The notes under the pieces are model-generated. The model saw nothing but the letters and a program-made list of their open reading frames with translations. It ran no database searches and was not told the DNA's origin. DNA of 64,000 bases from Candidatus Ozemibacter sibiricus (GTDB lineage Bacteria; Muiribacteriota; Ozemobacteria; Ozemobacterales; Ozemobacteraceae). Location of the stretch: NCBI GenBank assembly GCA_003327425.1, contig QOQW01000007.1, forward strand, positions 135,901 through 199,900, read 5' to 3'. A program made the translations under genes and the position numbers. Position 1 is the first letter of the stretch, and each line of letters begins with the position of its first letter. Positions 26,201-34,314 of this stretch are shown one piece after another.

Positions 26201-26758
26201 GGCCTGCTTGAAGATCGCATTGAGGAACTGGACGACCGGTCCCTCTTCCGACGTGCGTCGCACCAGTTCCGTGCCGTCGTCATGGCCGCTCAGCAGCGTT
26301 TCCTCGCCGGCCACCTGGAAGCCTTCCCAGGAGTAGAGCTGCTTGATGGCCAGCTCGATCTGGCTGCGGGGCGCGATCAGCACCTCCAGCTTGCATTGGG
26401 TCAGGAAGGCGATCATGTCCTTGGCCATGATGTCGAACGGATCGGCCATGACGATGGTCAGCTTGTTGCCTGACTTTTTGTAGGGAATGACTTTGTACTG
26501 CTTGGCTTGATATTCGGGAATCAGGGACAGCACCTTGGCATCGACCTTGATGTTCGTCAGGTCGATGACCGCGATGTCGAGGAACTCGGCCCACAGGTCG
26601 AGCATGTCCTTCTCGTTGAGGAACCCGAGCCGGATCAGGATGTCCTCGAGCCGCTCGAGCGTCTGGGCCTGGATGTTCTTGGCTTTCTCGAGCTGCTCCT
26701 CGGTGAGGATCTTCTTTTCCAGCATCAACTCTTCGATGCTGTGCTTCGCGGTGGGCAT
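23240..26758 (-). CDS. GspE/PilB-family ATPase with a long novel C-terminal repeat region
   Basis: 1,172 aa; ATG 26758 follows GGGAGG. Residues 1-150 are a MshEN/T2SSE N-domain (LMLEKKILTEEQLEKAK, LIPEYQAKQYKVIPY). Residues about 190-560 are the hexameric ATPase: Walker A GPTGAGKTTT (about 313-322), LVGEIRDLETADIA (Walker B region) and the zinc C4 motif CPKC...CRDC (about 446-485). Known GspE/PilB proteins end near here. The remaining 600 residues are unusual: after a linker, a helical unit ending in P-x-x-F-x-PW-x-F recurs at about 771, 848 and 927 (GRFRPWQF, DVFQPWQF, GRFKPWEF), with a degenerate fourth near 998, then a 150-residue terminal domain. It should power pilus or pseudopilus assembly; the tail may bind a partner. 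Confidence 0.85.
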   Translation of the reverse strand: MPTAKHSIEELMLEKKILTEEQLEKAKNIQAQTLERLEDILIRLGFLNEKDMLDLWAEFLDIAVIDLTNIKVDAKVLSLIPEYQAKQYKVIPYKKSGNKLTIVMADPFDIMAKDMIAFLTQCKLEVLIAPRSQIELAIKQLYSWEGFQVAGEETLLSGHDDGTELVRRTSEEGPVVQFLNAIFKQAILKRASDIHVEPREDMLLVRFRIDGTLHDAMTGPKSLLAPLISRIKILSHLDIAERRLPQDGRLKVRMENKDIDFRVSTVPSLLGEKAVLRILQRESAFDLDNIGFLPDDLNRLKIALDEPYGLILVTGPTGAGKTTTLFGMLKYFNSSEINIFTIENPIEYRIDGITQVQTNEKIGLDFAQGLRAALRQDPDIVLVGEIRDLETADIAFRASLTGHKVLSTLHTNNAPASINRLINMGVPAYLVCAALRVVIAQKLLHRICPKCRTEYRPSQKTLQRLKLPASRVMSARFFKGAGCRDCNQTGAFGRLGVYETMIITPSLRDVIMEGGTELAIKRVARLEGMKTLREIAVQKAFDGLTTLEEVLYVTPSDDEGPHLNAQALALAARLGKIPAAGPLPVMVTAAPTAAGPETAAAASLAGPVAAPLAAGPLDPNDPLLKTIFRSIEEDFLFFDDEELAQRLQMPAAQVVECRQLLNLERTRDGFQKKYGRWPEHLGEEEVAELWRSVLDKQGRLPAFLFEHEESARLFIRVMVGEGLKALARQGVVPDKLPGAFTREFCAQFGLDQALEWAHGSLFTLVDLAMPGRFRPWQFGETEAWLAAGPLEERAREALDWLMTVRLGCSRGDLPQLLTAEVIREAGLEPLLQKYGNSVYRFVQAVYPDVFQPWQFADEEALIWFRDDRLETAKAATRWLVETRLTLPADEIPRRISLQDFHHYGLAKLLDLFNQNLYQIFENAYPGRFKPWEFAEMIDLWRAPNALEMAREATHWLVKEKLQWDLATAPYQLTRRHFLAHGLGFMLGTLFNHSPFMAIENAFEAVKTDEIFQKGLFTYSQELREIAAKWTSLAEKIALNHFGKARFKVTLPNLKVAPIVPETDRMYYNAANQIEYVPQIVIAKLSAYDDFADFSNWVPYCDRLLYWVLSDDRAAGYIGPSHPKVKLVFAESLVAGLRSKGMHDVVEKMISLKSAFDRLLDRKAPAGRAGLGA

Positions 26759-26780
26759 GGACGGATTCCTCCCTTGGCTA

Positions 26781-27554
26781 TCACTCTCCGCCGGATACGA
26801 CCTCGATCCGGTAGGAGCGTCGCTCGACGCCCCGCCCCAGGTTCTGGTACAAGGGGCGGGCATACAGGTGCATCATGACATGGCCGGCGCGCTTGGCTTC
26901 GAACACGTAGGTGACGGTGCGGACGGTCCGTCGCTCGCCGATCAGATCGACCCGGTTGTCGTTGTAGTCATAGTCGATGTGCCATTCGACCGGCTTTTGA
27001 TCGAGAAACAGCGGGAGATCCAGCTCGAACGCCTGCATCAGCCGAACCTTCACCACCTGCCCGGGCACCAGCTTCGGGGGGACCAGCCGAATGCGAGCGG
27101 TGTTGGTCATCAACGCCCGCGGCTTGGTCATCACGATGCCGACAACCTTGTAGATATCCTGGGGCAGGGGGCAGGACAGGCGATCGACGGTCTGCCAGGC
27201 GATCTGGTAGGTTTCCGGGACCCCCGGCCGGATGGGGATGCTGTGCGGAGCTTCGGCCCAGCGCTTGCCCTGCGACCATCGGTAGATCTGCCATTCGTTG
27301 TGCCAGACGGCCAGATCGAATCGCTGGCCGGTGTCGAACGAGAGATGGACGGGCTTGTCGGTCTTGTTGCGGATCGAGATGGTGAAGGTGGCGATCTGGC
27401 CGGCGATCACCTCGAGTTCCTCAGGAATGATGCGGATCTCGAGGTCCTGCGGGTTGATGTACTCCCATTTGCGGTAGTCGCGCCAGCCGGCGGCGACCGG
27501 TGAAGGGGGGAGAAGGCTGATCAGCAGCAGCAATGCGAAGATGGCCCGCTTCAT
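26781..27554 (-). CDS. Secreted BsuPI-domain protein
   Basis: 257 aa with a signal peptide (MKRAIFALLLLISLLPPSPVAA). Residues about 45-125 resemble BsuPI, the intracellular proteinase inhibitor fold: ISIRNKTDKPVHLSFDTGQRFDLAVWH, IYRWSQGKRW and IPIRPGVPETYQIAWQTVDR. The second half is another beta-rich module (VPPKLVPGQVVKVRLMQAFELDLPLFLD). It is 22 bp upstream of the GspE-like gene on the same strand, so it is probably part of the same transcript, and acts outside the cytoplasm. BsuPI folds often occur in secreted proteins without proven inhibitor activity; an inhibitor for the nearby caspase-like protease is conceivable but unproven. Confidence 0.7.
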   Translation of the reverse strand: MKRAIFALLLLISLLPPSPVAAGWRDYRKWEYINPQDLEIRIIPEELEVIAGQIATFTISIRNKTDKPVHLSFDTGQRFDLAVWHNEWQIYRWSQGKRWAEAPHSIPIRPGVPETYQIAWQTVDRLSCPLPQDIYKVVGIVMTKPRALMTNTARIRLVPPKLVPGQVVKVRLMQAFELDLPLFLDQKPVEWHIDYDYNDNRVDLIGERRTVRTVTYVFEAKRAGHVMMHLYARPLYQNLGRGVERRSYRIEVVSGGE

Positions 27555-27869
27555 GCCCCGATGATACACCACCGTCCCCTTGAACGCAAAGAACCATGGG
27601 GAATCGGTCAGGGGCCATCGTGGCCGAACCGGTGGCGATCGCTCGACCGATCGAGACCTCGCCCGCCTGACCTCACGCGAACCCCGCGCGGCGCACGAGG
27701 GCGGACGAGCGCACGTCGCCCACGCCGGGGCTCCGGTCCTCGCCGATGCCTCTTCGCCCATGGCCAGCAGCGGAAGGCGAAGGGGCGATGGTTCGCGCAC
27801 CCCGAGAAAACGCCGGCCTGGGGAAGAAGCGGCCTGGTCTTCGCCGCCTCCCCCCCAAGGACCGGGCGT
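27555..27869 (-). other. Gap upstream of the BsuPI gene
   Basis: 315 bp without a supported gene. It contains the leaderless promoter for the BsuPI/GspE/PP2C operon at 27561-27589 and, otherwise, high-GC sequence with no strong hairpin or repeat that I can see. Confidence 0.5.
27561..27589 (-). promoter_or_regulatory. Leaderless promoter of the BsuPI-GspE-PP2C operon
   Basis: Minus strand: TTGCGT (27589-27584), exactly 17 bp, TATCAT (27566-27561), then 6 nt to ATG 27554. There is no Shine-Dalgarno between. The start site should coincide with the ATG. Confidence 0.55.
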
Positions 27870-28913
27870 TCACTCGGTGACCTTGATCTTGAGAGAGACT
27901 TCGGCGGTCCGGTCGTCGGGGGTTTTCAGTCTGGCGACGATGGTATCGAGCCCCGCCGGGCCGGAGATCTCGAACGCCCAGGTGTCCGAACCGGCTGGCA
28001 GCGTATTCACGGTATGCGGGGCCAGCTCGGGAGTGCTGCCCGCCGGCAAAAGGACGTTTTCCTGGCCGCTGGTGCCGCGGTTGACCAGGGATTCCAGGCG
28101 GCAGGGGCGGTTGGTGTGGAATTTGAGGAAGATCTTCTGCCCGATCTTGGCGGTCTCGGCATCGGTCCAGGCTTTGATGACCCAGCCATCGGAGGCGATC
28201 ACCCCGAACCCGCCATCGTCAGGGGAAGCGCCGGTGGCATGCACGGTGACGGCGGCGGCCGACCACTGCAATGGCTCGGCGGGCGGCGAGGCCGTGCTCG
28301 CTTCGGTGGCCGCCGGCTGGTCAGGGGAGGCGGCGCCGGCGGTGTCGAGCAGCAGCAGGTCGCGGGTGGCGCTTCGCTTGTCTTTGATCACGGCGAAGGG
28401 CCCGGCCAACTGCTGATTGGCGGGATCGAGGACGTCGACCTTGCGACTGGTGGCGATGGCTTTCACCACATCGGTCCCCGTGGGGCCGCCCACTTTCAGC
28501 GTGTAGGTCGCGCCTTCTTGGGGAATCCTGATCACCTGGCGGGCGGCGACGAAATTGTCGGCGACCCACTTGTTGGGGAACAGGACCAGCATGTTCCCGC
28601 CGGGGGTGAAGTCGACGACCGTGAGGTAGCAATCTTTCTCAGAGGTGAACGTCAGACTCAAGGCTTCGCCGATGGCGAAGACATCTCCCTCGGCCTCGCG
28701 ATTCGTGGCGAGCTTGATCGGGAAGTCGGCCCTGGTCATCTCCTCCACCTTCAAGACGCCCAGCGTGGTGGGGTCGGCGGCCGGCTGCTCGGCCAGGAGG
28801 ATGTCGCGGGGGGCGCTGGTGTTGACCAGCTTGAGGTCGGCGCGCGCCGCCGTTCCGGACGCGCAGACCGCGATGAGGGCGAAAAACAGCCACAGGTAGG
28901 AACGCTTGCTCAT
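27870..28913 (-). CDS. Secreted DUF4384-domain protein
   Basis: 347 aa. ATG 28913 follows AAGGAGG. Signal peptide MSKRSYLWLFFALIAVCASGTAARA. Residues about 50-155 match DUF4384: FAIGEALSLTFTSEKDCYLTVVDF, NMLVLFPNKWVADNF and YTLKVGGPTGTDVVKAIAT. A second, more diverged copy of the same beta fold lies at about 235-345 (KIGQKIFLKFHTNRPCRLESLVNRG, LLPAGS, WAFEISGPAGLDTIVA). DUF4384 domains are commonly fused to or encoded with caspase-like proteases and serine/threonine kinases in bacteria; here the gene is in the caspase-OmpA cluster, 91 bp after the OmpA gene. The role is unknown; ligand sensing in the periplasm is a guess. Confidence 0.8.
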   Translation of the reverse strand: MSKRSYLWLFFALIAVCASGTAARADLKLVNTSAPRDILLAEQPAADPTTLGVLKVEEMTRADFPIKLATNREAEGDVFAIGEALSLTFTSEKDCYLTVVDFTPGGNMLVLFPNKWVADNFVAARQVIRIPQEGATYTLKVGGPTGTDVVKAIATSRKVDVLDPANQQLAGPFAVIKDKRSATRDLLLLDTAGAASPDQPAATEASTASPPAEPLQWSAAAVTVHATGASPDDGGFGVIASDGWVIKAWTDAETAKIGQKIFLKFHTNRPCRLESLVNRGTSGQENVLLPAGSTPELAPHTVNTLPAGSDTWAFEISGPAGLDTIVARLKTPDDRTAEVSLKIKVTE

Positions 28914-29004
28914 GAAATGGTGCCTCCTTGGAACCATGGAAGTGGGATGAAATCATGCGGGGTGCCTCAAGCCGGGCCCTTTGAATTGGCAGGGCCCATG
29001 CCGC

Positions 29005-29940
29005 TCACGGCTGGCCTGCCCCGCGGATGATCTCTACACGCCGATTGCGGCGGTGGTCGTCTTCGGTCGTCGCTTTGGGCACTTTCGGGCGACTTTTGCC
29101 ATATCCTTTGGTGGCGAGACGGTTCGGGTCGAGGGCGTAGCCCTTGACCAGCCGGCGTTTGACGGAATCGGCTCGCCGCAGGGACAGATCGAGGTTGTAG
29201 GCGACCGAGCCGCGCTCATCGGTATGCCCCGCCAGCGTGATCGTCTCGTCGGGGTTGGCTTCGAGCATCTCTTTCAGCGCCGCGGCCAGATTCTCGACCT
29301 GCTGGTCGGAAGCGGCGGTGATCTCGTCGCTGTCATATTCGAATTCCACCACCAGATCGACGCTGGGCTCTTCGCCCACGACCATATTGCGGGTGCCGGC
29401 TTGCAGCCCTCGGGTGATCTCCTCCGGATCTTTCAGCAGAAAATTCCCTTGGGAGTCGAAATAACTGGCAAACTGCCGTCGGATCTCTTCGACCCGGGCC
29501 AGCGTCTCCTGGTCGTCGGGAGCCAGGGCCAGGCCTTTCTGATACGCCTGCCAGGCCCGCTGATACCGCTTCTGGGCGTAGCAGACGTCGCCCAGGCTGA
29601 AATACCCGATGGGATAGGATTTCCCTTGGAGTTCGGCCTGCCGCACCGCTTCTTCGCACCAGCGACGGGCCTGCGCCAGATCGCCTTTCTCCTGGTACAT
29701 CGAGCCCAGGTTGTTGAGCGCCTGGACATTGGTTGGGTCGGCCTCGACGGCCTGCTGGAAAAGCGCCAGCTTCTCATCGATCGTGGCGGCCGCCAGCCCC
29801 TGTTCGACCAGGGCCTGCGATCGAGCGGGATCGGCGGCCAGGCTTGGCTGGACAGGCCAGGCCACGGTCAGGACCAGGAACAGGACAAGCCTTGACACCA
29901 GCGAGCGATGGGCAGGGAAGTCGATGATGATGGGCGGCAT
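29005..29940 (-). CDS. TPR-OmpA family envelope protein
   Basis: 311 aa. ATG 29940 has AGGAGG 8 nt upstream. Signal sequence (RLVLFLVLTVAWPVQPSLAA). Residues about 40-155 carry TPR-like repeats (ALNNLGSMYQEKGDLAQARRW, GYFSLGDVCYAQKRYQRAWQAYQKGL). Residues about 200-305 form an OmpA-like peptidoglycan-binding domain: ITLAGHTDERGS, YNLDLSLRRADSVKRRLV and NRRVEII, with the diaminopimelate-binding Asp/Arg pattern present. It should sit in the periplasm tethered to the cell wall with the TPR exposed to partners. It starts 17 bp after the caspase-like gene, so the two are in one operon. Confidence 0.9.
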   Translation of the reverse strand: MPPIIIDFPAHRSLVSRLVLFLVLTVAWPVQPSLAADPARSQALVEQGLAAATIDEKLALFQQAVEADPTNVQALNNLGSMYQEKGDLAQARRWCEEAVRQAELQGKSYPIGYFSLGDVCYAQKRYQRAWQAYQKGLALAPDDQETLARVEEIRRQFASYFDSQGNFLLKDPEEITRGLQAGTRNMVVGEEPSVDLVVEFEYDSDEITAASDQQVENLAAALKEMLEANPDETITLAGHTDERGSVAYNLDLSLRRADSVKRRLVKGYALDPNRLATKGYGKSRPKVPKATTEDDHRRNRRVEIIRGAGQP

Positions 29941-29957
29941 GAGCCTGACCTCCTGGG

Positions 29958-31763
29958 CTACGGTTGGGTCTGGTAGATGACCTCGGCGAGGGCGAGGGGG
30001 TGCTGTGGTCCGCTGGCGACCTCGCCGACCTGCTCGACCACCTCGAACACCAGATCGCGGGCCGCGCTCCGGGGAGCGCCAGGGTCGCCGGCCTTCGACA
30101 CGAACCCGGTGTCAGGCACCGGCAGACCGAGCCGACGGGCCGCCTCGGCATCGCTGGCGGCGATCAGTTTCACCAGCTCGCGACCGAACGGGCCGCCGAC
30201 TTTGAAGTGGTACCGGGCGCCGGGGGCGGGCAGGCGGTGCGTGCCCGCCTTGACGAAATTGTCTTTCTGGAAGGGGTTGGGGAACAGCAGATTGACCGTG
30301 CCGTCCGGCTGGATATCGACCAGGTAGACATGGCAATCATGGCTGACCGTGAACTCGAACTGGACTTTCTCCCCTTTCCGGACCGGGGTGGAGGCATTGA
30401 GGAGGCGGAGAGAGGCTTTGAAATCAGAGGCGGGCACGGTCAGATGAGCGAGCTTCTTCTGCAGGAAGCGAGCTTCCAGGGTCGGCCCCAGTCTGGCGAC
30501 CAGGCCTGCCATGGCGGGGGCGGTCGCCGTCTCGATGACCAGGCGTGAGCTGTCGAGCACTTTGCCTTGCAGGTCGGGGCCGTCTTTTCGGATCTGGATG
30601 GTCACGTCGGGGACGGCGACAGGGTTGGCCAGCCGCACGAACGGCAGCCGCGCGAAGGCTTCCCGCGCGGCCTCGGTCTGGATCCCCTCGATTTCGACCG
30701 ACAGGATCTCGGCGTTGACCGGCCTGACCGCCGGTGCGGCCGGCTCGACGGCCGGGGGCGGCGGTGCCGCCGAAGAGGCGCCGCCACCCGCCGCCGCAGT
30801 GGTATGACCTAGGAAGGGCTGGTTCAGAATGGGCACCGTTGGGCCCTCGGGCGACGGATCGCACTGCGGGATCTGGGCGAACCCGCCGCGACTGATGTGG
30901 TCACGAACGAACCGGAAAAGTTCTCCGTAGGTGATGATCTGGTCGCCATCCTGATCGGCGGGGCCGGCCAGACCAGCTTCGAGGGCCGTCGTGAAGACGC
31001 CGCGGCGCGTGGGGGGAGAGCCCATGTCCACCTCCAGCGCCGTTTCGATGTCGCGGGAGGCCCCGAAATAGATCTGGCGGGGGTTGCTGTCCCGGCCGTC
31101 CTCCTCGCGGAGGCCGAACCGCCGTGGTCCGAACTGCTCAGCCTGGTTGCGGGGAATGGCCGGGTTGGGCAGCGCGGCCCGCAGGTATTTCGGGGTGCCC
31201 TGCGGCCCCCCGAGGGCGCGATGGGTCGAGCCCGAGTGGCAGCAATCGAGGATCACCACCAGTTCCCGGTCGTGCAGCAACCGGAAATACCGGCGCAGCA
31301 GGTCGTCGATCAGGTAGTTCTCGCCGGTCGGTTGGAGGTCATAGGGGCACAGGGCTTCGTCACGGCCGTCAGGCTCATCCTGGTTGGTGTCGGTGATGTA
31401 GGTGCCGTGGCCGCTGTAGTAGAACACGGCCAGATCGCCCGGCCCGGTTCCCCGGATCAGATGTTCGGCGATGCCGCGCAGGATGTTCTCGTAGGTCGCC
31501 TGCTCGTCGAACAGGGTGCGGATGTCTTCGGGCTTGAAGCCGAACCGGTCGGACCGCAGGATGGTCTGGATGGCCCGGCAATCGGCCACGGGGCCGAGCA
31601 AGCGGGAGGGCGGGTGAGGGTAGTTGCCGATGCCGACCAGCAAGGCTTTCTTCGGGCGAGCGGCTTCGGCGGGGGCGGACCACCAGCCGGAGGCGACGAC
31701 CACCAGCGCCGTGGCTAGCAGAGCGACCATCTGGCGGGTCGGAACGAGCTTCGGATGTGACAT
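29958..31763 (-). CDS. Caspase-like (C14) protease with DUF4384 domain
   Basis: 601 aa. ATG 31763 after GGAGGAAG. Signal peptide (residues about 1-35, ending APAEAA). Caspase fold at about 38-300: KKALLVGIGNY, catalytic His in VFYYSGHG (about 116) and catalytic Cys in VILDCCHSG (about 173), with acidic patches (QDEPDGRDEALCP) typical of metacaspase-like proteins. An EF-hand-like acidic loop PADQDGDQIITYGELFRF (about 268-285) could bind calcium. After an Ala/Pro linker comes a small domain and a C-terminal DUF4384 (about 480-575: QFEFTVSHDCHVYLVDI, VNLLFPNPFQKDNF, YHFKVGGPFGRELVKLI). The protease would be exported, unlike most bacterial metacaspases thought to act inside. Substrate unknown. 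Confidence 0.9.
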   Translation of the reverse strand: MSHPKLVPTRQMVALLATALVVVASGWWSAPAEAARPKKALLVGIGNYPHPPSRLLGPVADCRAIQTILRSDRFGFKPEDIRTLFDEQATYENILRGIAEHLIRGTGPGDLAVFYYSGHGTYITDTNQDEPDGRDEALCPYDLQPTGENYLIDDLLRRYFRLLHDRELVVILDCCHSGSTHRALGGPQGTPKYLRAALPNPAIPRNQAEQFGPRRFGLREEDGRDSNPRQIYFGASRDIETALEVDMGSPPTRRGVFTTALEAGLAGPADQDGDQIITYGELFRFVRDHISRGGFAQIPQCDPSPEGPTVPILNQPFLGHTTAAAGGGASSAAPPPPAVEPAAPAVRPVNAEILSVEIEGIQTEAAREAFARLPFVRLANPVAVPDVTIQIRKDGPDLQGKVLDSSRLVIETATAPAMAGLVARLGPTLEARFLQKKLAHLTVPASDFKASLRLLNASTPVRKGEKVQFEFTVSHDCHVYLVDIQPDGTVNLLFPNPFQKDNFVKAGTHRLPAPGARYHFKVGGPFGRELVKLIAASDAEAARRLGLPVPDTGFVSKAGDPGAPRSAARDLVFEVVEQVGEVASGPQHPLALAEVIYQTQP

Positions 31764-31785
31764 GGCATCTTCCTCCAGGGGGGGA

Positions 31786-31798
31786 ACGGGTTTCCCGT
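31786..31798 (-). promoter_or_regulatory. Palindrome at the caspase start site
   Basis: ACGGG, TTT, CCCGT: a perfect 5-bp inverted repeat a few bases downstream of the predicted promoter and just upstream of the ribosome site. It could be a repressor site or a short leader hairpin. Confidence 0.3.
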
Positions 31799-31802
31799 GC
31801 CA

Positions 31803-31831
31803 ACTATAGGATTCCCCCGGGGAAAATGCAA
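31803..31831 (-). promoter_or_regulatory. Promoter of the caspase-OmpA-DUF4384 operon
   Basis: Minus strand: TTGCAT (31831-31826), 17 bp, TATAGT (31808-31803). Start predicted near 31796, giving a leader of about 33 nt that includes the GGAGG ribosome site. The remaining sequence up to 32023 shows no gene. Confidence 0.5.
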
Positions 31832-32023
31832 ACGGGCGAGACCGCGGCTGGATTTCAGTCCGAATGGACCCCTGGGGAAAGGCGGTGATGCGTCGGAACG
31901 ACGGTCGAGCGGTGGTGTCCCCTCCGTGTTGGGAGCCAGGCTCGACGACGGCCCTCTGGGCAGGCTGGCGGAGGACTCGCCGCGCGGCTGGGCCAGCGGG
32001 GAGGGCCGGGCCTGGGCGAACGA

Positions 32024-33448
32024 TCAGGGGGTCGAGGGGCCAGCCAGGGGCAAACGGACCGAGAACGTCGAGCCTTTCCCCTCCTGGCTGGTCACGGCGA
32101 CTTTTCCGCCGTGCCGTTCGACGATCTTCTTGACGATGGCCAGGCCGAGCCCGGTGCTCTTCTCGCCTTCGGTGGGCTTGACGCTGGTGCGGCCGAACTC
32201 GGTGAACAGCTTGGGCAGGTCGGCGGTCGGGATGCCCCTGCCCTGGTCGGTCACCCAGATATGCAGGAAATCGTGCTCGGGCTGGGCGCCCAGGGTGACC
32301 GTCGTCCCGCGGGGAGAGAATTTCACGGCGTTCGACAGGAGATTGTCGAGCACCTGGGATAGACGCCGCGGATCAGCCACCAGAGACGGCAGCGTCGGGG
32401 GCGCTTCCAGGACCAGCCCGATCTCCTTACGGGCGGCCAGCAGGCGGTGGTGCTCGAACGTCTCCTCCAGCAGGCGACGGACATCGATCGGCTCGGGTTC
32501 GATGCGGATCTGCCCCGACTCGATGGCGCTGAGGTCGAGCAGGTCGTTGACCAGGGTCAGCATGCGCGTGGTGGTCGCTTGCATGCGGTCGAGAAGGCGG
32601 GCGCGTTGAGCTGGGTCGCCTCCCACGGCGGGATCTGTCAACAATTCGATAAAGCTGACGAGCAAGGCCAGCGGATTGCGCAGGTCGTGCGCCGCGATGC
32701 CGAGGAACTTGTTCTTCAGGTTGTTCAACTCGACCAGTCGTTGATAGGCGAGCGTGCGTTCGACGATGATCGAGAGGTTGTCGGTCACCTGGGTGAAGAC
32801 TTCCTGGTGGATGCTGCGGTAGGTGGCCGGCTGCAGACTGGAGAAGAACAAGAAGCCGATGGGGCGACCACCGGCTCGCAAGGGGCAGGTCAGGCTCGAT
32901 TGCATGCCCTCTTCGACGATCAGGCGGGTCGAATGGGAGCCGGGGTGGGCGGCGAGATAGCCGGGCAGGTCGTTCAGGATGCGCAGGTGGCCGGTCTCGA
33001 GGATGGCTTGCAGGCTGCTGCCGGCGAGTCGGGCCTTATAGCCCGGCCCCAAACGGATCTGGGGCGCTTCGGAGCGGGCCCAGATGCTGCGCACTTCCTG
33101 ACCGTCATCCGACAGGAGGGCCACGCCGATCCGGTCATAGGGGATGTGGCGACGAAACCCCTCGTAGACGTTGTTCAGCACCTCCTCGAGCGTGGTGTTG
33201 GCGGTCAGGCGGGCGGTCAGTCGCAACAGGTCGGCGGTGGCTTCGGCCCGGTTGCGCAGGGCTTCCCCGACTTGCCGGATGGTTTCGAGGCGGGTACAGA
33301 CCTCGCAGGAAGGCTCGGCGCGGACTTCGACATCGAACCGGCCATTGGCCAGATGGAGCATCGCCTCCCGGCAGATCCGGAAGCCGTGCGGACAGGTGCT
33401 GGCGGAGGGGCCCGACCCGGAAGGCGTGCCCGGCATGGCGGGGCTCAT
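32024..33448 (-). CDS. GAF-domain sensor histidine kinase
   Basis: 474 aa. ATG 33448 overlaps the htpX stop (ATGA). The N-terminus has paired cysteines (TCPHGFRIC, CEVC) that could bind metal or respond to redox. A GAF sensor domain lies at about 95-235 (LEEVLNNVYEGFRRHIPYDRIGVALL, SSLTCPLRAGGRPIGFLFFSS). The HisKA phospho-acceptor is FLGIAAHDLRNPLALL (about 254). The HATPase_c domain spans about 355-470 with QVLDNLLSNAVKFSP (N box), VTDQGRGIP (G1), and STGLGLAIVKKIVERHGG (G2). No membrane span is seen, so it is cytoplasmic. No response regulator is adjacent. Coupling to htpX suggests a role in membrane-protein stress. Confidence 0.9.
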   Translation of the reverse strand: MSPAMPGTPSGSGPSASTCPHGFRICREAMLHLANGRFDVEVRAEPSCEVCTRLETIRQVGEALRNRAEATADLLRLTARLTANTTLEEVLNNVYEGFRRHIPYDRIGVALLSDDGQEVRSIWARSEAPQIRLGPGYKARLAGSSLQAILETGHLRILNDLPGYLAAHPGSHSTRLIVEEGMQSSLTCPLRAGGRPIGFLFFSSLQPATYRSIHQEVFTQVTDNLSIIVERTLAYQRLVELNNLKNKFLGIAAHDLRNPLALLVSFIELLTDPAVGGDPAQRARLLDRMQATTTRMLTLVNDLLDLSAIESGQIRIEPEPIDVRRLLEETFEHHRLLAARKEIGLVLEAPPTLPSLVADPRRLSQVLDNLLSNAVKFSPRGTTVTLGAQPEHDFLHIWVTDQGRGIPTADLPKLFTEFGRTSVKPTEGEKSTGLGLAIVKKIVERHGGKVAVTSQEGKGSTFSVRLPLAGPSTP

Positions 33449-34293
33449 CGCCCGTTGGCCATGGCCAGCAGCCGGTTGATGCGGTCGGCCATCGGCGGGT
33501 GGGTCGAGAACAGGGTGACCAGGGCGCCTCCGCTGAACGGGTTGGCGATGAACAGGTGGGACGTGGCCGGCTCGGCCCCCATCATCGGCCGGACGGCGAT
33601 CGCCTGCTGGAGCTTGTACAAGGCGCTGGCCAGCCATTCAGGATGGCCGCAGAAGCGCGCGCCGGTCTCGTCGGCCAGGTATTCCCGGCTGCGGGAGATG
33701 GCCATCTGGATCAGCAGCGCGACGAACGGCGCCAGGATGACCATCAGCAGACCCAGCAGCGGGTTGCCCCGCTCGTCATCGCTGCGGCTGCGCCCCAGGC
33801 CGCCCCACATCACCATGCGGGACAGGTAGGACAACGAACCGGCCAGCACGGCGACGATGGTCGAGAGCAGCACGTCGTAATTGGCGATGTGGGCGATCTC
33901 GTGGGCGAGGACGCCGCTCAGCTCCTCAGGCGTCAGCAGCGCGACGATGCCCTCGGTCACCGCGACGGCGGCGTGCGACGGTCCGCGCCCGGTGGCGAAC
34001 GCATTGGGAGAACTCGAGGGAATGATGTAGATGGCCGGCGTGGGAATGCCCGCCCGCGCCGCCAGATCGCGGACGATGGCGTATAGGGTCGGATACTGGT
34101 CCGGATGGACCCGGCGGGCGCCATACATGCTCAGGACGATCGCATCCGAGAACCAATAGCTGATGAAGGACATGCCGAAGGACAGGACCAGAGCGATCAT
34201 CAACCCATCGCGACCGCCGAGCTGTTCCCCGACGAACAAGGTCAATCCGATCAACAGAGCCAGCAAGGCATAGGCTTTGATGGCGTTGGTCAT
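33445..34293 (-). CDS. htpX: HtpX-family membrane zinc metalloprotease (M48)
   Basis: 282 aa. ATG 34293 after GGAGGAAACC. Two N-terminal membrane spans (AYALLALLIGLTLFV, LMIALVLSFGMSFISYWF), then the family segments MYGARRVHPDQYPTLY and SSPNAFATGRGP. The zinc motif HEIAH is at about residue 129 (LSGVLAHEIAHIANYD), followed by two further spans and the third zinc ligand in REYLADETGARF. HtpX degrades misfolded inner-membrane proteins together with FtsH. Length and order are normal for the family. It is first in a two-gene operon with a histidine kinase overlapping by 4 bp. Tandem repeats upstream (34315-34337) may be a regulator site. Confidence 0.95.
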   Translation of the reverse strand: MTNAIKAYALLALLIGLTLFVGEQLGGRDGLMIALVLSFGMSFISYWFSDAIVLSMYGARRVHPDQYPTLYAIVRDLAARAGIPTPAIYIIPSSSPNAFATGRGPSHAAVAVTEGIVALLTPEELSGVLAHEIAHIANYDVLLSTIVAVLAGSLSYLSRMVMWGGLGRSRSDDERGNPLLGLLMVILAPFVALLIQMAISRSREYLADETGARFCGHPEWLASALYKLQQAIAVRPMMGAEPATSHLFIANPFSGGALVTLFSTHPPMADRINRLLAMANGR

Positions 34294-34314
34294 GGTTTCC
34301 TCCGATCAAACAAT

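Noticed and set aside
23333-26473. 1,046-codon open frame on the plus strand
   Set aside because: Antisense shadow of the GspE-like ATPase, whose Walker A and zinc motifs lie on the minus strand.
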